Under the pieces are notes generated by a model. That model was not told where the DNA came from. It saw only the letters and a list, made by a program, of their open reading frames with translations, and ran no database searches. The position numbers and the translations under genes were made by a program. A stretch of 8,600 bases of DNA from an uncultured bacterium (lineage in GTDB: Bacteria; Actinomycetota; Coriobacteriia; Coriobacteriales; Coriobacteriaceae). Positions 1 through 5,631 of this stretch are shown here, piece after piece. Numbering within the stretch: position 1 is the stretch's first letter; each line of letters begins with the position of its first letter. The stretch is taken from the NCBI GenBank assembly GCA_905216075.1, contig CAJMSO010000067.1, positions 1-8,600 on the forward strand, given 5' to 3'.

Positions 1-38
1 ACGAGAGCACGCCGGAGCGCATCGAAACCGGTGAGTAG
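1..38 (+). CDS. C-terminal tail of an upstream gene (5' part outside window)
   Basis: An open frame runs in from the left edge and ends at TAG 36-38. The readable tail is ESTPERIETGE, which is acidic and polar and has no recognisable motif. The next gene starts three bases after this stop, and its ribosome-binding site (GGTGAG, 30-35) lies inside the end of this frame, so the two are probably translationally coupled. In many Actinobacteria the gene before an FtsR/Rv1828-type regulator encodes a small FHA-domain protein (GarA/OdhI). That identity would fit here but is inferred only from gene order; eleven residues cannot test it. Confidence 0.45.
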   Translation, partial: ESTPERIETGE

Positions 39-41
39 GGC

Positions 42-926
42 ATGGCCGAACGCAATTATCTGAGTATCGGCCAGGTCGTCAATCTACTTCGAGGCGCATA
101 CCCCGATCTTTCTAACTCAAAAATTAGATTTCTCGAAGATGAGGGGCTCATCACCCCTCATCGCACACCTAAGGGCTATCGTCAGTACTCCAAAGAGGAC
201 GTTGACCGCCTGGAGGTCATTCTGCACCTCCAGAAGACTCGCTACATGCCGCTCAATGTGATCAAGCAACGCCTGGAAAACGCCACGGACCTGTCTACGC
301 TCGCCTACGAGGTGGGCCTGTTGTCCGATGTTCCGCTCAAGACGGAACCCAAGGAGACTAAGCAAAAGCTGCATCCCATCGAGACCATCCCCGATATGCT
401 CGGCGTCGAGATCTCGTTTATCCGCTCCCTGGCCGAAAACGACCTCATTCGCATCATCAAGAGCCCGCAGAACCGCGAGCTTGTCGATGGCCGCGATTTC
501 CCGATCATCCGTTACTGCTCCGAGCTTTCGCGTTTCCACATCGAGCCGCGCAACCTGCGCCAGTATGTATCGTCGGCAAACCGTGAGTCCTCGATGTTTG
601 AGCAGGTGCTCGTGAGCATGCTCGGCATGGACACTTCCGATGACGAACGCGACGCCAAGCTCGAGCGTGCGTTTAAGAAGCTGCATGACCTTACCGAGGG
701 CGTGCATACCGCACTGCTCAAAAACCGCGTATTTGAGTCACTCAACGCCGTGGTCGAGGACGCCGACATCGATGCCCTCGACGAGGAGATCGCACGCTCG
801 GAATCCACCAAGGCCAAAAGCGATGAGGCAAGCGTTCCCGCGGTTGCCTCGAAGGACGAGTCGCTCGTGCATCCTTCCAAGGTCGTCGTCCCCTCGCATA
901 GCCTGTCTGCTAACACGGCTAAATAA
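42..926 (+). CDS. MerR-family transcriptional regulator, FtsR/Rv1828-like
   Basis: This is a 294-residue DNA-binding regulator. Residues 7-80 form a MerR-type winged helix: LSIGQVVNLL, then SKIRFLEDEGLITPHRTPKGYR, in which the wing and the KGYR turn are typical, followed by the dimer-leading helix. A second domain at about 111-190 contains FHIEPRNLRQYVSSANRE, close to the G-I-E-P-R-H-L-R...A-x-R-E signature I associate with the actinobacterial FtsR/Rv1828 group. In Corynebacterium this group activates ftsZ. The tail (about 240-294) is acidic then Ser/Ala/Val-rich and probably disordered. The start is supported by GGTGAG six bases upstream. It is the first complete gene of a likely operon with apt and an NlpC/P60 hydrolase, and only 36 bases separate it from the apt start. 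Subgroup assignment is by remembered motifs; target genes in this organism are unknown. Confidence 0.85.
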   Translation: MAERNYLSIGQVVNLLRGAYPDLSNSKIRFLEDEGLITPHRTPKGYRQYSKEDVDRLEVILHLQKTRYMPLNVIKQRLENATDLSTLAYEVGLLSDVPLKTEPKETKQKLHPIETIPDMLGVEISFIRSLAENDLIRIIKSPQNRELVDGRDFPIIRYCSELSRFHIEPRNLRQYVSSANRESSMFEQVLVSMLGMDTSDDERDAKLERAFKKLHDLTEGVHTALLKNRVFESLNAVVEDADIDALDEEIARSESTKAKSDEASVPAVASKDESLVHPSKVVVPSHSLSANTAK

Positions 927-950
927 CCGCCGCCCACCCGGCAATCCATG

Positions 951-955
951 AAAGG
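951..955 (+). promoter_or_regulatory. Ribosome-binding site that fixes the apt start
   Basis: AAAGG lies seven bases before ATG 963. An in-frame ATG at 948 overlaps this site, and nothing resembling a Shine-Dalgarno sequence precedes it (the bases before it are CCGGCAATCC). Translation therefore most likely begins at 963, and the five extra residues MKGHV of the longer frame are not made. Confidence 0.8.
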
Positions 956-962
956 TCACGTC

Positions 963-1493
963 ATGTACGACTTCGAATCTCACATCGTCGACATCCCCGA
1001 CTATCCCGAGCCCGGAGTCGTCTTTAAGGACATCACGCCGCTCTTTGGTAATCCCGAGGCGCTAAAGGCCATGGTAGATGCCCTGGCTGAGCATTTTGCC
1101 GGTATGGGTATCACCAAGGTCGTGGGTCCCGAGGCTCGCGGCTTTATGGTCGGCGTGCCCGTGGCTGTCGCCCTGGGTGCCGGCTTTGTGCCCGCTCGTA
1201 AACCGGGCAAGCTGCCACGCAAGACAGTGAGTCAGAGCTACGAGCTCGAATATGGCACCGACTCTATCGAGATCCATGCCGATGCCATTACCTCTAAAGA
1301 TACCGTGTTGATTCTGGACGACTTGGTAGCGACGGGCGGAACCGTCGAGGCAACAGGTAAACTGGTGCGAGATATGGGCGCAAAGCTTGTGGGTTACGGT
1401 TGTATCCTTGAGCTTGCGTTTCTCAACCCGCGCGAGAAGCTCACGCCTTCCAACGAGGACGTTGAGCTCTTTAGCCTGGTAACGGTGGACTAG
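963..1493 (+). CDS. apt: Adenine phosphoribosyltransferase
   Basis: APRT makes AMP and pyrophosphate from adenine and PRPP in cytosolic purine salvage. The protein is 176 residues, normal for bacterial APRT. Family landmarks appear in order: an N-terminal segment IPDYPEPGVVFKDITPLF (11-28), GPEARGF (55-61) in the adenine/PRPP pocket, the flexible catalytic loop RKPGKLP (79-85), the dimer-contact region with SYELEYGTD (92-100), and the PRPP-binding loop VLILDDLVATGGT (115-127) with its two acidic residues D119-D120. The start at 963 rather than 948 is set by the AAAGG site. It lies 36 bases after the FtsR-like gene and 32 before the NlpC/P60 gene on the same strand with no terminator visible between them, so co-transcription is likely. 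No missing residues were noted. Confidence 0.96.
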   Translation: MYDFESHIVDIPDYPEPGVVFKDITPLFGNPEALKAMVDALAEHFAGMGITKVVGPEARGFMVGVPVAVALGAGFVPARKPGKLPRKTVSQSYELEYGTDSIEIHADAITSKDTVLILDDLVATGGTVEATGKLVRDMGAKLVGYGCILELAFLNPREKLTPSNEDVELFSLVTVD

Positions 1494-1525
1494 CCGCTAC
1501 CCTTAGATACCGGAAAGGAAGCTAC

Positions 1526-2632
1526 ATGCGCACAGCAAACACGCACAAAAACATGGCACGCTGCGCTGCTACGGCAACCCTCGCTTGTGTTTTGGGCCTG
1601 GGCCTCGCGGCTCCCGCCTATGCCGATACCGCATCCGACCTTGCCGCTGCTCGTACAAAACTCGAGCAGATCGGCACGCAAACCCAGCAAATTCATGAAG
1701 AACTCTCCGCGCAGACGCAGGAGCTTGATCAGACCGCAGGCGAGATCACGCAAAAGCAGCAAGAGATTGCCGACGGCCAGGCAAAGCTTTCGAGCTACGT
1801 TGCCGGTGAGTACAAGACCGGCGGTCTGAGTCTCCTTCAGGTTCTGACGGGCGTCGACGATCTGGGCGACATGCTCAACCGTCTGTTCTATTACGGCAAG
1901 GTTTCCGACAAGCAGGCCCAGACCATTCAGGATGTCAAGGACCTTAAGCAGCAGCTCACTGATAAGCAGGCCGAGCAGGAGAAGAACGTCGCCGCGACGC
2001 AGAAGAAAGTCGACGAGCTCAACGCCCAGCAGGCAGAAGCCCAGAGCATCGTGAACTCCCTAGATTCTCAGCTGCAGGCCGAGCTTGCCGCCGAGGCTGA
2101 AGCCAATGCCGCGCTGCAGGCTGGCATAAATGCCAGCACTGCCGAAAAGGCCACGGTGAGCAAAGACACCGCCGGTACGACCGAGAACACCAACGATGGC
2201 GGCAATACGCCCGCGCCCACTCCTACGCCCGCTCCGGCCCCTACGCCGCAGCCCGCCCCGGCTCCGGCTCCGGCGCCGACGCCTTCCGCACCGAGCCAGT
2301 CTGTTGACGGCGGCTCCGTTGTTTCGCGTGCCTACAGCAAGCTGGGTTGCGCTTATTCCTGGGGAGGCATTGGACCGGACAGCTTTGACTGCTCCGGTTT
2401 TGTAAGCTACTGTCTCACGGGCCGCTACTGCCGTCTGGGCACCACCGGCACCTTCATGGGTTGGACCCGCGTGTCCGACCCGCAACCAGGCGATGTCGTG
2501 GTTAACTCCTACCATACTGGCATCTATATCGGAAATGGTCAGATGATCCATGCTTCCGACTACAAGACGGGCGTCATCATCAGCTCCGTCGCAGCCGGCA
2601 TGAACAACAACTACATTTTCGTGCGCTACTAA
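1526..2632 (+). CDS. Secreted NlpC/P60 peptidoglycan hydrolase with coiled-coil N-terminus
   Basis: This is a 368-residue exported wall hydrolase, probably a gamma-D-Glu-diamino-acid endopeptidase. Residues 1-33 form a signal peptide: basic start, a hydrophobic stretch around LACVLGLGLAA, and a likely cut after AYA, before D34. Residues 35-200 are Gln/Glu/Ala/Lys-rich and predicted coiled coil, as in the PcsB/RipA/CwlO type, where this part restrains or docks the enzyme. Residues 229-253 are a Pro/Ala/Thr low-complexity linker. The catalytic domain (about 263-368) has C289 in DCSGF, H330 in HTGIYIG and H342 in MIHAS, giving the expected Cys-His-His set. Extra cysteines are C275, C296 and C302. 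The start has a strong GGAAAGGAAG upstream. It ends the FtsR-like/apt operon and is followed by a terminator. In better studied relatives such proteins act in daughter-cell separation, which would fit the regulator upstream; this link is inference. Confidence 0.93.
   Translation: MRTANTHKNMARCAATATLACVLGLGLAAPAYADTASDLAAARTKLEQIGTQTQQIHEELSAQTQELDQTAGEITQKQQEIADGQAKLSSYVAGEYKTGGLSLLQVLTGVDDLGDMLNRLFYYGKVSDKQAQTIQDVKDLKQQLTDKQAEQEKNVAATQKKVDELNAQQAEAQSIVNSLDSQLQAELAAEAEANAALQAGINASTAEKATVSKDTAGTTENTNDGGNTPAPTPTPAPAPTPQPAPAPAPAPTPSAPSQSVDGGSVVSRAYSKLGCAYSWGGIGPDSFDCSGFVSYCLTGRYCRLGTTGTFMGWTRVSDPQPGDVVVNSYHTGIYIGNGQMIHASDYKTGVIISSVAAGMNNNYIFVRY
2210..2285 (+). repeat. GC-rich low-complexity tract coding the Pro/Ala/Thr linker
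   Basis: This is a run of GCN and CCN codons with occasional ACN, encoding the PAPTP/APAPAP linker between the coiled coil and the NlpC/P60 domain. Short near-repeats of six bases (GCTCCG, GCCCCG) make the tract prone to length change between strains. It remains in frame here. Confidence 0.75.
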
Positions 2633-2655
2633 GTCACTCTGTATAGCAAACGAAT

Positions 2656-2695
2656 GTGAACCTCGTGGCCTTTGGGCTGCGGGGTTCATTTATTT
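2656..2695 (+). terminator. Intrinsic terminator after the NlpC/P60 gene
   Basis: Bases 2657-2670 pair with 2675-2688 over fourteen continuous positions, three of them G-U wobbles, around the four-base loop TTTG. ATTTATTTG follows directly. It begins 24 bases after the stop codon of the hydrolase gene and closes the first transcription unit. Confidence 0.85.
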
Positions 2696-2749
2696 GTGAC
2701 CGTGCTCCATACATGATCCCAATGAGCTAGTTTTCAATACTAGATGCAC

Positions 2750-2778
2750 GTTTCAAAGGTAAGCAAGATGGCTATAAT
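2750..2778 (+). promoter_or_regulatory. Promoter of the degV-family gene
   Basis: A perfect -10 box TATAAT lies at 2773-2778. The best -35 candidates are weak: GTTTCA (2750-2755, 17-base spacer) or TTTCAA (2751-2756, 16-base spacer). A dyad of two CTAG sites lies just upstream (2727-2743). The site is after a terminator and 29 bases before the start codon, as expected for an independent promoter. Confidence 0.6.
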
Positions 2779-2807
2779 AAATGAGAAACATCTAGAAAGG
2801 ACCCTCT

Positions 2808-3674
2808 ATGAGCTGGGCACTTATCTCCGATTCGAGCTGCAACCTCCGCGATTGGCAACCGACCGCGCCCCATACCACCTTTGCATTTGCACCCCTTAAA
2901 ATTCGAGTGGGGGAGCGCGAGTTCATCGATGACCTCACGCTCGATGTTCACGAACTCAATTGCGCCGTGCAGGCGGAGTCGAGCGCTTCTTCGAGCGCCT
3001 GTCCGAGCGTAGGCGAGTGGACCGAACTCTTTAGGCTTGCCGACAAGACAATTTGCATGCCCATCTCCGAGGGCGTCTCGGGAAGCTACAATGCCGCCGC
3101 CACGGCACGCGATTTGGTTCTTGCCGAGGATCCGAACCGTCAGATTCATTTGGTCAATTCACGCGGAGCCGGCGGCAAAATGGACCTGATCTTCCTGCTG
3201 TTCGACCGCTATCTCGCAAGCAATCCAGACGTCTCTTTTGAGGAAGCCTGCAGCTATTTTGATGAGCTGGAACTGAACAGCAAGATCCTCTTTAGCCTGT
3301 GCAATTACGAAAATCTCGCCAAGGCCGGACGTATTCCCAAGGCAGCTGGGGTTATCGCCAATAAACTCAACATTCGAGTTTTAGGCACGGCAAGCGAGGC
3401 AGGGGAGATCAAGCTCATCGGTCACACCCGTGGCGAAAAGAAGATGCTTGGAAAGATTGTCGACACCATGGAGGCCGAGGGCTTTACCGGCGGCGAGGTC
3501 GTAATCGACCATGTCGAAAATGAGGCGGGCGCCCAGGCACTTGCCAGCCGCATTGTGGAGCATTGGCCCGGTTCCAAGACCATCATCATGCCCTGCAACG
3601 GACTGGATTCATACTATGCCGAGATGCACGGGCTCATTATCGGCTACGGCATGGGCGTTGCTTCGGGCCGATAA
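2808..3674 (+). CDS. DegV-family fatty-acid-binding protein
   Basis: The 288-residue length is normal for DegV proteins, which bind one long-chain fatty acid; in Gram-positives some (FakB) present it to the kinase FakA for phosphorylation and entry into phospholipid synthesis. Landmarks in order: ISDSSCNL (6-13) at the first strand; PLKIRVGEREFIDD (29-42); SSSACPSVGEW (61-71), the position of the usual T-S-x-P-S motif; ISEGVSGSYNAA (86-97) for the usual L-S-G-T-Y segment; VNSRGAGGKMDL (116-127); NLAKAGRIPKAAG (169-181), the G-R-I region; and a glycine-rich end GYGMGVASG. The start has GAAAGGA six bases upstream. It has its own promoter and is convergent with the DUF1836 gene. No FakA-like kinase gene is in the window, so whether it feeds FakA is unknown. 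The first two motifs are more divergent than in typical FakB. Confidence 0.9.
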   Translation: MSWALISDSSCNLRDWQPTAPHTTFAFAPLKIRVGEREFIDDLTLDVHELNCAVQAESSASSSACPSVGEWTELFRLADKTICMPISEGVSGSYNAAATARDLVLAEDPNRQIHLVNSRGAGGKMDLIFLLFDRYLASNPDVSFEEACSYFDELELNSKILFSLCNYENLAKAGRIPKAAGVIANKLNIRVLGTASEAGEIKLIGHTRGEKKMLGKIVDTMEAEGFTGGEVVIDHVENEAGAQALASRIVEHWPGSKTIIMPCNGLDSYYAEMHGLIIGYGMGVASGR

Positions 3675-3693
3675 AATCCAACTAAACAAAAAC

Positions 3694-3735
3694 ACGGGCG
3701 GGACAAAGTGTCTGATGACTCTTTGTCCCGCCCGT
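3694..3735 (-). terminator. Bidirectional-type terminator hairpin between convergent genes
   Basis: Fifteen perfectly paired bases (3694-3708 with 3721-3735, GGGCGGGAC core) enclose a twelve-base loop. Read on the minus strand, the stem is followed by GTTTTTGTTT, a good U-tract, and the hairpin starts 13 bases after the DUF1836 stop, so it is best as that gene's terminator. Read on the plus strand, it lies 20 bases after the degV stop and is followed by the poorer CTTGTACG, so it probably also ends degV transcription, less efficiently. Confidence 0.88.
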
Positions 3736-3747
3736 CTTGTACGTCGG

Positions 3748-4359
3748 CTAGCTATTAAACCCGTTGAACTTTAGGTAGCTCATTAGATACGCCTTCGATA
3801 CAAAAGACGATACCGCGCTGCGTACGAGCAGCGACTCGCGTGTGACCTGATGAGCCGTATCGGGTACAGGAACCTGCTCAATGGAAAAAGCCGCACGAAT
3901 CGATGCCTCGAGCTGATCAATCACATAATCAAAGGCGGTCGGTGCATCGTAGCTCAGGCGCTGAATGTTAAAGAGCGCCTGAACCGCAGCGATGGGCAGC
4001 ACCTGCTTAAAGATACAAATGGAGATGAGACGCGCAATCTGCTCGCGACCATATTGCTTTTTAACCGGAGCGGGAACAAGGCCGACCTTTACGTAGTTAT
4101 TGATCATCGATGGCGTAATGACGGGCTGCTCCACACAAATCGAAAGCGGCTCCATCCACAGCTCGATGTACTCAATGACCTGGTCACGGTAGAGCGTTAC
4201 ATTCGGCAACTGGTTATAGCGCGGCAGACTGAGCGTATTGAGTTTGCGGACAATATCAGACTGGATAAATGCATCAGGTAGCACCGTTGGCTGAATATCC
4301 TCTGGGCTAATGCTAACCGACGTATCGGACATAGGAATGACATGTTTAGCGTGATTCAT
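3748..4359 (-). CDS. DUF1836 protein, putative MerR-like transcriptional regulator
   Basis: The protein has 203 residues. About 50-130 match the DUF1836 pattern: LPNVTLYRDQVIEYIELWME (51-70), then ITPSMINNYVKVGLVPAPVKK (81-101), where MINNYVK and the following P-x-P-V-K-K are the family hallmark, then YGREQIARLISICIFKQVLPI (103-123). This fold is a winged helix related to MerR; members are thought to be regulators but no targets are established that I know of. No cysteine cluster or obvious ligand domain follows; the C-terminal 70 residues look helical. The start at 4359 is chosen because GGAGG lies six bases upstream; the frame stays open to 4545 but that extension covers the promoter and the trxB terminator. 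It is transcribed alone, ending at the hairpin 3694-3735. A palindrome in its promoter spacer suggests self-regulation. Confidence 0.85.
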   Translation of the reverse strand: MNHAKHVIPMSDTSVSISPEDIQPTVLPDAFIQSDIVRKLNTLSLPRYNQLPNVTLYRDQVIEYIELWMEPLSICVEQPVITPSMINNYVKVGLVPAPVKKQYGREQIARLISICIFKQVLPIAAVQALFNIQRLSYDAPTAFDYVIDQLEASIRAAFSIEQVPVPDTAHQVTRESLLVRSAVSSFVSKAYLMSYLKFNGFNS

Positions 4360-4365
4360 ATGGTG

Positions 4366-4370
4366 CCTCC
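4366..4370 (-). promoter_or_regulatory. Ribosome-binding site that fixes the DUF1836 start
   Basis: GGAGG on the minus strand, six bases before ATG 4359-4357. It excludes upstream in-frame starts as far as 4545, which would place coding sequence across the promoter and the trxB hairpin. Confidence 0.85.
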
Positions 4371-4383
4371 GTTCGTTTTCAAT

Positions 4384-4412
4384 ATTGTATTCTAGATTAT
4401 CTAGTTTTGCAT
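4384..4412 (-). promoter_or_regulatory. Promoter of the DUF1836 gene
   Basis: On the minus strand a -10 box TACAAT occupies 4389-4384. A 17-base spacer back from it places the -35 at ATGCAA (4412-4407), only three of six matches to consensus. A good -10 with a poor -35 is typical of regulated promoters. It lies 25 bases before the start codon. Confidence 0.5.
4392..4404. promoter_or_regulatory. Centred palindromic operator candidate CTAGATTATCTAG
   Basis: This is a perfect inverted repeat, CTAGAT-T-ATCTAG. Its centre (4398) coincides with the centre of the 17-base spacer between the predicted -35 and -10 boxes. MerR-family proteins characteristically bind dyads in this position, and the gene itself encodes a MerR-like winged helix, so autoregulation is a reasonable inference. 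A second dyad, CATACC-N9-GGTATG (4410-4430), lies just upstream of the -35 and could be an additional site. Confidence 0.45.
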
Positions 4413-4488
4413 ACCATAATGAACGGTATGATCGTCGGCTTTGGCTCGGGTCAGGTCGCAGGATAGCTGGCTCATTTTTTACACAACA

Positions 4489-4536
4489 AAACGTCCAGCG
4501 GCAACGTTGCCTCAAGCTCGTTACCGCTGGACGTTT
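4489..4536 (-). terminator. Terminator-like hairpin after trxB
   Basis: Thirteen perfectly paired bases (4489-4501 with 4524-4536, sequence AAACGTCCAGCGG) are extended inward past one C-A mismatch by AACG/CGTT. On the minus strand the stem runs into TTTTGTTGTGT. It starts 39 bases after the trxB stop codon and separates trxB from the DUF1836 promoter. Confidence 0.75.
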
Positions 4537-4575
4537 AAGTAACATAACAACCTTACATAAGATATATTATCGTAC

Positions 4576-5514
4576 TTATCCACGTAAGAAAGCGTATGCG
4601 CTGGTAGCCGCTATAGCTCCGTCCGAAACGGCGGTCACAACTTGGCGTAAACGCTTGGAACGGATATCGCCGGCGGCAAATAAGCCAGGCGTGCGGGTGG
4701 CCATCGATTCGGCGGTCACAATACCGCCGTCGGGCGCCAGATCTACCAGAAGCTCTACAAGCTCGGTATGGGGCTGCGTGCCAGCAAAGACAAAAATGCC
4801 AAACGAACCAGGATCAAAGGACTCGGAATAGGTTTCACCGGTGGCGTTGTCCTTAAATATGACAGTCGTGGGCATGGCCTCGCCCGATAGTTCCACAATA
4901 CTAGTTTGGTACCTAACTGAAATATTATCTTTTGCGAGCACCTTTTGAACCACGCCATCGGGGGCACGGAACTGATCGCGGCGCAAGACGATGGTCACGC
5001 TACTGGCGATTTCTGACAAGAACAGGGCTTCCTCGCAGGCAGCATTACCGCCACCGATGACAAAAACCTGCTTGCCGCGAAAGAACATGCCATCGCACGT
5101 CGCGCAATACGAAACGCCACGACCGCGATACGTATCCTCGCCAACAAAACCAGCAGATCGCGGCGTGGCACCCATGCAAGCGATAACGCTCGAGGCCAGT
5201 GTATCGCCCGTATCGTGATGCACCGTAAACAGAGCTCTATCAGCATCGTAATCGATGCCCGTCACCATGCTCCATGCAACCTGCGCACCCAGACCCTCTG
5301 CATGTTGCTGAAAACGCTCGCCGAGCTCGGCGCCACTCAAGAGCGGAATGCCCGGATAATTCTCGACCTCATTGGTTGTGGCAATCTGTCCTCCCGACAT
5401 ACCTTGCTCAATCACGGTCGTCGTTAGGTTGGCGCGAGCCGCGTAAATGGCTGCAGCATAGCCCGCAGGCCCGCCGCCGATAATCGCAACATCGATCGGC
5501 TGATGAGTAGTCAT
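4576..5514 (-). CDS. trxB: Thioredoxin reductase (NADPH, FAD)
   Basis: The enzyme reduces thioredoxin using NADPH through FAD and a redox disulfide. It is 312 residues, the normal length of low-molecular-weight TrxB. Motifs: FAD-binding GGGPAG (13-18) followed by the helix AGYAAAIYAARA; SGGQIATTNEVENYPG (40-55), typical of TrxB; the redox-active CATC (137-140); the NADPH site GGGNAACEEALFLSEIA (154-170); LRRDQFRA (177-184), whose arginines fit NADPH 2'-phosphate binding; and the FAD tail LFAAGDIRSKRLRQVVTA (278-295). The start at 5514 is set by AGGAGGT six bases upstream; the same frame stays open to 6168 across the divergent gene, which is a shadow. No thioredoxin gene is adjacent. It is a single-gene unit with a terminator at 4489-4536, divergent from the glycosyltransferase gene across 117 bases. 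Confidence 0.96.
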   Translation of the reverse strand: MTTHQPIDVAIIGGGPAGYAAAIYAARANLTTTVIEQGMSGGQIATTNEVENYPGIPLLSGAELGERFQQHAEGLGAQVAWSMVTGIDYDADRALFTVHHDTGDTLASSVIACMGATPRSAGFVGEDTYRGRGVSYCATCDGMFFRGKQVFVIGGGNAACEEALFLSEIASSVTIVLRRDQFRAPDGVVQKVLAKDNISVRYQTSIVELSGEAMPTTVIFKDNATGETYSESFDPGSFGIFVFAGTQPHTELVELLVDLAPDGGIVTAESMATRTPGLFAAGDIRSKRLRQVVTAVSDGAIAATSAYAFLRG

Positions 5515-5520
5515 GAATAG

Positions 5521-5527
5521 ACCTCCT
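5521..5527 (-). promoter_or_regulatory. Ribosome-binding site that fixes the trxB start
   Basis: AGGAGGT on the minus strand, six bases before ATG 5514-5512. It is the strongest Shine-Dalgarno sequence in the window and rules out the long N-terminal extension that overlaps the divergent gene. Confidence 0.9.
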
Positions 5528-5618
5528 GTCGAAAGATTGGCGTTCTTTGCGCTCATACCCAAATTTATGCGAACGTGACACTCATGCACTACAATGATTC
5601 TCTGTGAAACAAAGATGA
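5528..5618. promoter_or_regulatory. Divergent promoter region, trxB (-) and glycosyltransferase (+)
   Basis: Both genes must start transcription within this short region. On the plus strand the clearest -10 is TACAAT (5590-5595), 36 bases before the ATG, with no convincing -35. On the minus strand GTGTCA with an 18-base spacer to TATGAG (both four of six) is the best pair I can find for trxB. No riboswitch-like structure or strong operator palindrome is seen. Confidence 0.35.
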
Positions 5619-5631
5619 AGGGGAGATATCG

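Noticed and set aside
117..707. Antisense open frame of 196 codons under the FtsR-like gene
   Set aside because: Shadow of a GC-rich gene; no ribosome site and no recognisable domain.
948..962. Alternative apt start at 948
   Set aside because: No ribosome site precedes it, and the frame's own first codons contain the AAAGG that serves ATG 963.
2060..2689. Antisense open frame of 209 codons under the NlpC/P60 gene
   Set aside because: It covers the linker as an Arg/Gly-rich run and the terminator; typical shadow.
4360..4545. N-terminal extension of the DUF1836 frame by 62 residues
   Set aside because: It runs over the predicted promoter, the operator palindrome and the trxB hairpin, has Cys/Arg/Trp-rich non-family content, and GGAGG marks the start at 4359.
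5541..5575. Inverted repeat CGTTC-N25-GAACG in the trxB divergent region
   Set aside because: Five-base arms with a long spacer are expected by chance.
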